Assembly: GCA_028023455.1 (NCBI GenBank)
Contig: JAQFVV010012489.1
Span: 4,198,575 to 4,262,574 of the forward strand
Length of the DNA: 64,000 nt
Source: Epiperipatus broadwayi
Lineage: Eukaryota; Onychophora; Udeonychophora; Euonychophora; Peripatidae
Direction: 5' to 3'
Shown: piece after piece, positions 53,631-64,000 of the stretch
How positions within the stretch are numbered: the first letter of the stretch is position 1
Layout: every line of letters starts with the position of its first letter
The notes under the pieces: model-generated
Seen by the model: the letters and a program-made list of their open reading frames with translations, nothing else
Databases searched by the model: none
Told to the model about the DNA's origin: nothing
Program-made: the position numbers and the translations under genes

Positions 53631-55707
53631 GTGTGTAGTAAGAGAAAGAGCACTTCTGATGACATGTTTATACCTAATTCTCATTTTAAATAAGAGCGGA
53701 AATTTAATAATTTCACTAAAAATATATATTGATGATATTAATATATATTTTGACCATAGTTGATGCTTTATGACATGTTAAATGTGTATAATCATATCAC
53801 TATTTATTTTGGCAAAAGTCACTGTGTAGCAATGTTGTCAGGATGCTGTAACCATTTATAGGCTAATGGACAATTATGTAAGACAATTGTCATGATTGCA
53901 TTATCATTTTTGTGGACTTTTAACATTCCAAGCCTTCAATAGCTTCACTTTCAAATAAAACATTTTTATACAACAATTTTGTTTTAATACAAAAAAATGT
54001 TTTCTATGTGCCTCTGGTACTTTTTCACATATGATGAGCTTTGAAATCATTGCTGACATTCAAAATAGTAAACGTAACATAACAGGAAATGATTAAACCA
54101 CTAAAAGAACATATATTAAAGCTTGCCTTATTGTATAGAGAAATTGACTATAGTTTTATGTGATTTAGTGCAGTGGCATTCTGCGAAATTCTGATGCAAA
54201 AGGTTTTTGGACCTATTTCATTTCTAGTACTTCCAGAATCCCAATATCTTATGAATTCCTGAGTCACTCGATTATTTGCATTGTTTTACTTAATGGATTG
54301 TTAATGATAATTATATAGTTGATAGCTAAATGGTTCATTATGCTGCTAACTGACGTTTCAAGTTTATTAAATACAAATTATGTGTATTCTTAAATATAAA
54401 TAAATTGATCGTCTTGGTGATTGAAATAAATGAAAAGAAAGTAGAAGCACCTTATTAAATCTGGAATGGCATGTAAATACTTTTTTTTTGGAAAGTTATA
54501 AGCTTATCTATATTATATAGAAAGAAGTATTTTATTTTATGTCTTCTTTATTAGAACTTTGCACTCGTATAGGAAAATGAAAAGTAGCATTTAAAATAAA
54601 AGATCTTTTTACTATAAAATCGTAAAAACATTTTTAGTGACTGTAACTATTGTGAAATATATCTTTTAATCCTCTTCGATTTCTGTTTTGGAATTCTGCA
54701 GCAATAAAGCATTAGCTTAGATCCAAAACTAATTTCACATTAACTTTAAATGTTTTCATTTTAAATTTATCTCTAGCATTAGATTTTTCTTTTTATGAAA
54801 GAAAATGTTATGAATTTAATACTGTTACGAATTTAATACTTTTATTTTAAAAAAAAGAATGATTATTATATAATAAATTATTTGTAAAACAATACTTTAA
54901 CGTGCAAATATGCATTTATCTTAAATTCAAGTAATACGTGTATATATATTTATGATTATTAATCAGGATAGTTCACGTGTTTAAAGGTGCACCATTTGAA
55001 AGATGATTTTCTTGACTAAAAATATTTGCGATATTTGTATTATTCCATGCCTCATGTATGATAAACAGATCTAGTTATTTGCAACAAAAACATAAATAAA
55101 CCTAAGTTCAGGACAAAGCATTGTAGAAAGACGCATTTTGAATACAAATAAACAATATAAATTTAGTTAGTAACAAAAACATTAGATAGAAGTGAAAGAT
55201 ACACTACTAAAAATTAATAAACTGAATTAAAATGGGTGAGACATGTAATGTGAACCCATGACAACAAATGGGCTATATTCATCATGGAATTTATCATTTG
55301 ATAGAAAGAGACATACAAGAAGAATTAGAAAAACTGATATGATAAAGCCATTTATTTTTCAAAAATCACTAGGTCCCTATGAAGAAAATATAAGAATTTA
55401 TGTAAAATACTAAACATTATTTCAGGTTTATTTTTCATAAGATTTTAACATTATGAAATAAACAAATATTTCAGAGTATCTACAATGTACTTTCTGATAG
55501 CAGGTTTTATTTGAAATATATATATATATCATTAAAAACCAGTCAGCACTTAGACAATCCCAATATTAATAACAATTAACAATCTCAAACTGTTGTCAAG
55601 GCATATATATATATATAATTTACAATTCTGCAATTTATAAAGGACATTTTTTCATGGATCATTAGGATTTAGATCTATGATTTCATTTAACACTAAGGTA
55701 AACAAAA
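53631..55707. other. AT-rich DNA, no gene recognised
   Basis: No frame above 60 codons and no repeat boundary found. Confidence 0.5.
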
Positions 55708-55994
55708 AAAGACATATATAAATTGATACAAATTTTCTAAATGAATTTTAATTAAATTCTAAGCCTATGAATGATAAAACTTCAGTGTAAATGTATCTTA
55801 ACTTAAGCTAGGAACTCTCAATATTTTGATTATTATATCATATAAATATATCATAACCAATATATTACAAATGATATCATAACCAAAATATTGTAAGCAC
55901 ATAGCTCAACTTAAGATACAACTGCACTGAAGCTTTTCTTATTTTTGCATTCATAGGATTTAGAATTTAATTTAAGAAAGACATATATTTATCA
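55708..55994. mobile_element. Hairpin element, family H5
   Basis: 55708-55840 pairs imperfectly with 55871-55994: AAATTCTAAGCCTATGAATG against CATTCATAGGATTTAGAATT, TGTATCTTAACTTAAGCTA against TAGCTCAACTTAAGATACA, and CAATATTTTGATTAT against ATAACCAAAATATTG. Non-coding. Confidence 0.75.
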
Positions 55995-59265
<3,271 letters not shown>

Positions 59266-59479
59266 AATACTGTGTAGAACTTATTCTTCGATTTTAATAC
59301 TTCTGTAATTCATTTTCAATGCTTCTAATATTATATTATATAATACAGAGCAATTATTTCATACCAACTTATGAGTGACTAATAAACTTCAATAAAACAT
59401 GAATAAAAGAATAATGTAATAATAATGATTATGATGATGATGATAACAATAATAATATATAATATTAATAAACTCAACA

Positions 59480-59965
59480 ATATTTCTTTCAGCAGTCTCA
59501 AGCCCTCAACCAAATCAGGACTATCATGCTAAATACATACAGATGATCAGTTGCATATATACAACAGCTAATTCAATCATATCAGAAGATATCTCTTACC
59601 ACAGCATGTGCAACAACCTTTACCCTGTATGCTTTATAATGCACTCACTGCATCTTCACCATTGTCAACAACATTAGAAAACATCCAGTTATCATTATCA
59701 ATAAGCTCCAACAAATCAAGGCCTGGGACAACAATACTGCATCCCCATTTTCACTGCCACTTGGTCACTAGTAAAACAACCATCCAATTTATAAAAGGGA
59801 ATAATCCATCAATAACCACATTGAATAGCATTCAATGGTACCATCCATTGCTCTCAATAAAATTCACCTTCATTAACTACCTTCAACTCCATCCACCACC
59901 ATACTACAGAATTTACTCCCCATCTATGGGATTCTACTAACTATCCATATGGAATTTTGTGGTGA
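59480..59965. other. C-rich/G-poor strand-asymmetric tract, function unknown
   Basis: Clearly less AT-rich than its surroundings, with C far commoner than G on the plus strand (CATC, ACCA and TCAAC words). A 110-codon frame at 59608-59940 follows from few stops in this composition and shows no domain. It could be a decayed simple-sequence region or part of an unrecognised element. Confidence 0.35.
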
Positions 59966-62900
59966 ATTGACTTTGTTCTTTGTACAGCATCCATAGCTTG
60001 ATTTTATGCTACATAAATTATAAGTTACCTTCCTAGTATACTACAATATTAACAATTAACAGATCCATAATCAAGATTAATTTAGTGACTATAATTAAAT
60101 TTTAATATGACACTAAATTGTATAATCTTAAGTTATATCTATCTATCTATAAATCTGAACTTTATATTGAACTGTACCTGTATCAAAACGAGTAGCAGTA
60201 TTTGTAAAAAAAAATATACCTTGAAACCTGATTATTCTAACCCATGAAATGAATCTATAAAAAAAACTGTACAATATGATTGCACCTGTAATCCTTATAA
60301 TCAATGTTATGTAATGCTTTATAACTCAAAGGATTAATAATGTTCATTGTTGACAGATAATAATAATCATCATCATCAAATACTTAATTTTTAGATTATG
60401 TGATGTTTGATATTTAAACAGACAAGTTTAGCATCAATCCAGAATCTTTAATTCTAAAGTCTATCCCCCTTTCTATAATTTGATATAGATTTATAAATGA
60501 ATGAGACATTAGTATTTGATTAATTATTACTTTATAAAATATAAGCAGTAGATTTTATCATTGAATAATTTGTGCCCTACATAAAAAAACATAAAGAATA
60601 TTGACTTATCAAATATTTTATTGACACAAGAACATAGTTATTTAAGTCAAAATTTTCCTGTCATTAGCGAGTATTTTTGCTATCATGTAATTTATGTTTT
60701 ATTAAAAAAATTAATTATTTCATGTCATGTATTTACCTATTATTCAAATTATTCAATTATCTATGCAGTGTTTTTGTGCATGCAGTCACAAACAAAAATC
60801 AAGAGAAAATATAATCAAAATCCTAATAAATATTAATTTATTAGGATATTGATTATATTTTTGCAAGGAGATAACTGATTTGTCTATTTTAATCCAAAAA
60901 TTTTATTTAATTAGTGATTAATGTCTTAATTTATCTTTGAGAAAGATTATAATGAATTGTTAACTAAAGGCTGCCAGCATTTAAAAAATTTAATCAATTA
61001 ATTAATGATGGTTAATATTAAAAATAATTTATTGTTATGATTTATTGTTTTAAATACTTCCATAAGAAGTTTTGTATTAATATCAAAATAAGCACAGTCT
61101 GAGAAGCCACAAAATATGTCATATCCTTATACATATCCTTATTCATTTATAGGCTATCCACACAAATTTAAATAAACAATATAATATTAAAATTCATAAA
61201 CTTAATACAATTTATAATACAATGAAAGCCATCTTTCTATTTTGAAGCACTGAATGTGATTATATTTGAAAAATCAAAAAACATTAAAATTCAAAAATTT
61301 AATATACACCTGGTCTCATTTTATGCAGATTTTTTAAATGTGATTTTGATGTTATATGATTCATGTTTCTTCTTAATATCTTTTTATGCAGGTTTTCTTT
61401 TATGTGATAAAGAAGTTCATATTTCACTACATTTATTAGATATCTAGAAATTTAAATTATTAATAACTTATTTTGACTTGAAATACTCCCCCCCCCCAAA
61501 AAAAAAAATATAATGATATATTAGCAGCTAATGTGAATATGACCTGAAGCTATTTAAGAATCTTAGTCTCTACTTAAATAACCTTCTTAAACTAATGAGT
61601 AAATAATAATTATAGATTTATACTTATGAGTATAAAAATATTGCAATAAATAATCAAAAATTTTTGATTTTTAAAACATATTTTGTTAGATATAACAGAA
61701 ATAAAAATTCTTTTAGATTATTAAAAATAATCAGAAATAATGAAGATTTTGTTAATTTTGTAAACTGAAAATAATCTTTCTAATGATAATGTATAATTTT
61801 TTTGTTTTGATTGCAATCTCATTTTTTTAAATATAGAAACAAAATGTGAACATTTAAAATTTATTTTAGTAGTAAACATAAATATCTAGTAAATAAGGAC
61901 AAATTTATTATTTTCTGATATATAATAATCATTTAATCATAGATTTTACATTGATGTGTAAGACAAAGAAAAATGTCAGAAAATGCTGAAATCTGAAAGA
62001 GTTTGCTGCAATAAACAACCTCTTAAATTCTGAAGAGAACTAAATAGTTATATGTCTGAATATCACAAGCTTTATAAACAATTAGTAAAATCATCATCTC
62101 AAAGTTTAATCACCAATTACATTGTTGATAGAAAACCATTAACACAGCATAACACTGAAGGTGGCATTAGTTGTACTTCTTCTTGTGACAAATCTAATTT
62201 TTTATCAGTTCACAAATGAACCGCATTTTGTCAAATAGTAATAATGATTAAAATATGTATGAAAAAATGTAAAATTAATTACTGTAGTTAATAAAAAAAG
62301 TTTGTCTTGTATCAATTTTTTTTTTAATATTTGAAATTTTTTACTAGATTTCCTTTTTTTCAAAGCAAATTTTTAAGTAATTTTTCCTTGTTGCTTTGCT
62401 TTTATGCAATTTCTGAAAATTACAGAATGTATCCCCCATTTTTCAAGGTAAGTTAAGTCTATTTTTGTAAGATTTTTTTTAATGTGGGTTTTCTCTAGAA
62501 CCTATCTATCATATAAAATAAGACCCAGATGTTCTTACAAAATGGCAATAATCATTTTCTCAGTTTAGAGTCCTCTATATGATCACATTTCTAAATAACA
62601 TTTTTTGAAAGTCATTTTGTTCTTTGATTTGATGTGGTATAGAATTTCATATAATAAAATGTTATGTAAAGCTAAAAGTTTTATAACATGTAAGAAAATT
62701 CATAAAGCATTTTTTAAGCAATAAAATAAATTATCTGACTTTACTGTTGTATTGTATTATAAAGTTTAAGATAAGAGAAGTTTAACTAAAAATCTGAAAT
62801 GGATGACAGAAAATAGTTTTTGAAGTCAATGAGGACTTAGGAACATCAAATTAATTAGAGAATCCATAGTCTGTTGATAATAAGTTTACAAATTTCATTT

Positions 62901-63196
62901 CCTTGGGGGGGGAGGTAAAAAAGGAATATTGTCTAGAGTATATTCAATTGTGATAAAAATCTGATATTTTTTGCTATTCATTTTATTTAAAATATATAAA
63001 TACAGTATGATAAGTTTTTTTTTTATTATTTTAATTTTTTTGATGCATGTGTGAATGCACATCAATAAATATATACTGGATGCAAATATGCTTTTGCAAT
63101 TTAATAATTAAAAATTATATTATTAATTTTGAAATTTTGTTTATATTATAATCTTAATTTATATATACATAAAAATCCATTTGTGTTATATATATA
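59966..63196. other. AT-rich DNA, no gene recognised
   Basis: Contains a short, nearly perfect hairpin at 60806-60860 (AAAATATAATCAAAATCCTAA against TTAGGATATTGATTATATTTT), a C9 run near 61487 and a G8 run near 62905. No gene. Confidence 0.5.
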
Positions 63197-63428
63197 TGAC
63201 TTCATATTATATTTATTTTTGGAATATTCCATATAGTAAAATAGCTAATTAGCTGACATTTTATTACAATAATAAGTACCTTCCTCAGAATGCCCTCTTT
63301 CTCAAATCATAGGAATGTGTGAGAAAGAGGATTTTCTGAGGAATGTACTTTTATTGTACTGAAACATCAGCTACTTAGCTATTTTACTACACAGAATATA
63401 TCGAAAATAATTATAATATGAAGTCATC
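63197..63428. mobile_element. Hairpin element, family H6
   Basis: 63197-63304 pairs with 63320-63428: ATGACTTCATATTATA against TATAATATGAAGTCAT, TAGTAAAATAGCTAATTAGC against GCTACTTAGCTATTTTACTA, and inner CCTCTTTCTCA against TGAGAAAGAGG around a 15-base loop. Non-coding, MITE-like. Confidence 0.85.
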
Positions 63429-63722
63429 ACTTATACATGAAAATATTGGGAATTAACATATACATATATTCGTGTATGCTGGCATCCACAGTTCAGAAAA
63501 CAATATCTATTCTATTGCAATTAAGCCTATAGAAGATCTTGCAGTTCAATCGATTTTTATTTTAAATTATTATTAATAGATTACATTTATTGGCATAAAA
63601 CATTTATATAAAAATAAAAATAAAGACAAAAAATTAGAATTTGGTTTCACAATGAAATAAAAAAATTACATAAATAAATAAAAAAGCACTAGGATTAGCT
63701 ACTTCAGACTAATCATGTTTTA

Positions 63723-63790
63723 TCTATAATAGAATAATAAAGTAAAGTGACAGAAGTCTATAATAGAATAATAAAGTAAAGTGACAGAAG
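63723..63790. repeat. Perfect 34-bp tandem duplication
   Basis: Two identical units (TCTATAATAGAATAATAAAG followed by TAAAGTGACAGAAG) at 63723-63756 and 63757-63790. Confidence 0.95.
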
Positions 63791-64000
63791 TCAAGTTAAG
63801 ATATACTTGATCCAGATATAAAAATAATCTACTAAATTAATATTCACTGGATCAATTGGTTTCTTGCAAAAAAAAACATGACTATGTTAATACATTTTCA
63901 GAATCAAAAGATTTTAAAATGTGGAAGCAATCTTCTTTCTTAAATCATCTCTCCTTATATTCTTTTCATTAAAGACTCATTTCTTTCTTTTGTTGTTATG

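Overview
This window looks like a gene-poor, transposon-rich stretch of a very AT-rich animal genome, most likely an invertebrate. It has no operons, ribosome binding sites or other prokaryotic features. It carries Penelope-like elements with a GIY-YIG endonuclease, a Helitron, Ty3/gypsy-type gag genes inside long terminal repeats, a tRNA-derived SINE with target-site duplications, many hairpin (MITE-like) elements and long AT, AAT and GATA microsatellites. A run of exactly 500 N (37857-38356) shows that this is a scaffold. I cannot name the species, and I recognise no host protein-coding gene, exon or intact tRNA.

Layout. 1-6273 is an LTR retrotransposon, cut by the window start on the left. 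It has ~1.4 kb LTRs and an internal region whose only plausible gene is an intact gag-like ORF. It abuts a 1.6 kb palindromic (foldback) element at 6274-7910. 7920-8240 is a copy of an AT-rich repeat seen again around 47.6 and 52.4 kb. 9748-11655 (minus) is a decayed but nearly complete Penelope-like reverse transcriptase plus GIY-YIG pseudogene. 12719-13495 is a second Penelope fragment between ~210 bp inverted repeats, and 21205-21690 is a third, older remnant. Hairpin elements lie at 17.4, 18.7, 23.5, 32.3, 34.7, 36.4, 38.7, 55.8 and 63.3 kb. 38357-38637 is the 3' end of another LTR of the first family, the rest being lost in the gap. 41998-43420 is an internally deleted Helitron. 45.98-46.48 kb is a diverged tandem duplication. 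47739-52280 is a second complete LTR element with a 4-bp target duplication, 1.53 kb LTRs and a single frameshifted gag. A SINE and a long GATA array follow. The remainder (26.9-32.2 kb, 39.6-41.9 kb, 56-63 kb and other blocks) is AT-rich DNA with no recognisable gene.

The main point of interest is that both LTR elements carry gag and no recognisable protease, reverse transcriptase or integrase. Their capsid-like regions are clearly related to each other although their LTRs are not. This resembles the gag-only non-autonomous elements called TR-GAGs in plants. If confirmed, these would be an animal gag-only lineage that depends on another element for its enzymes. All three LTR insertions visible here also sit in or directly against inverted-repeat DNA.
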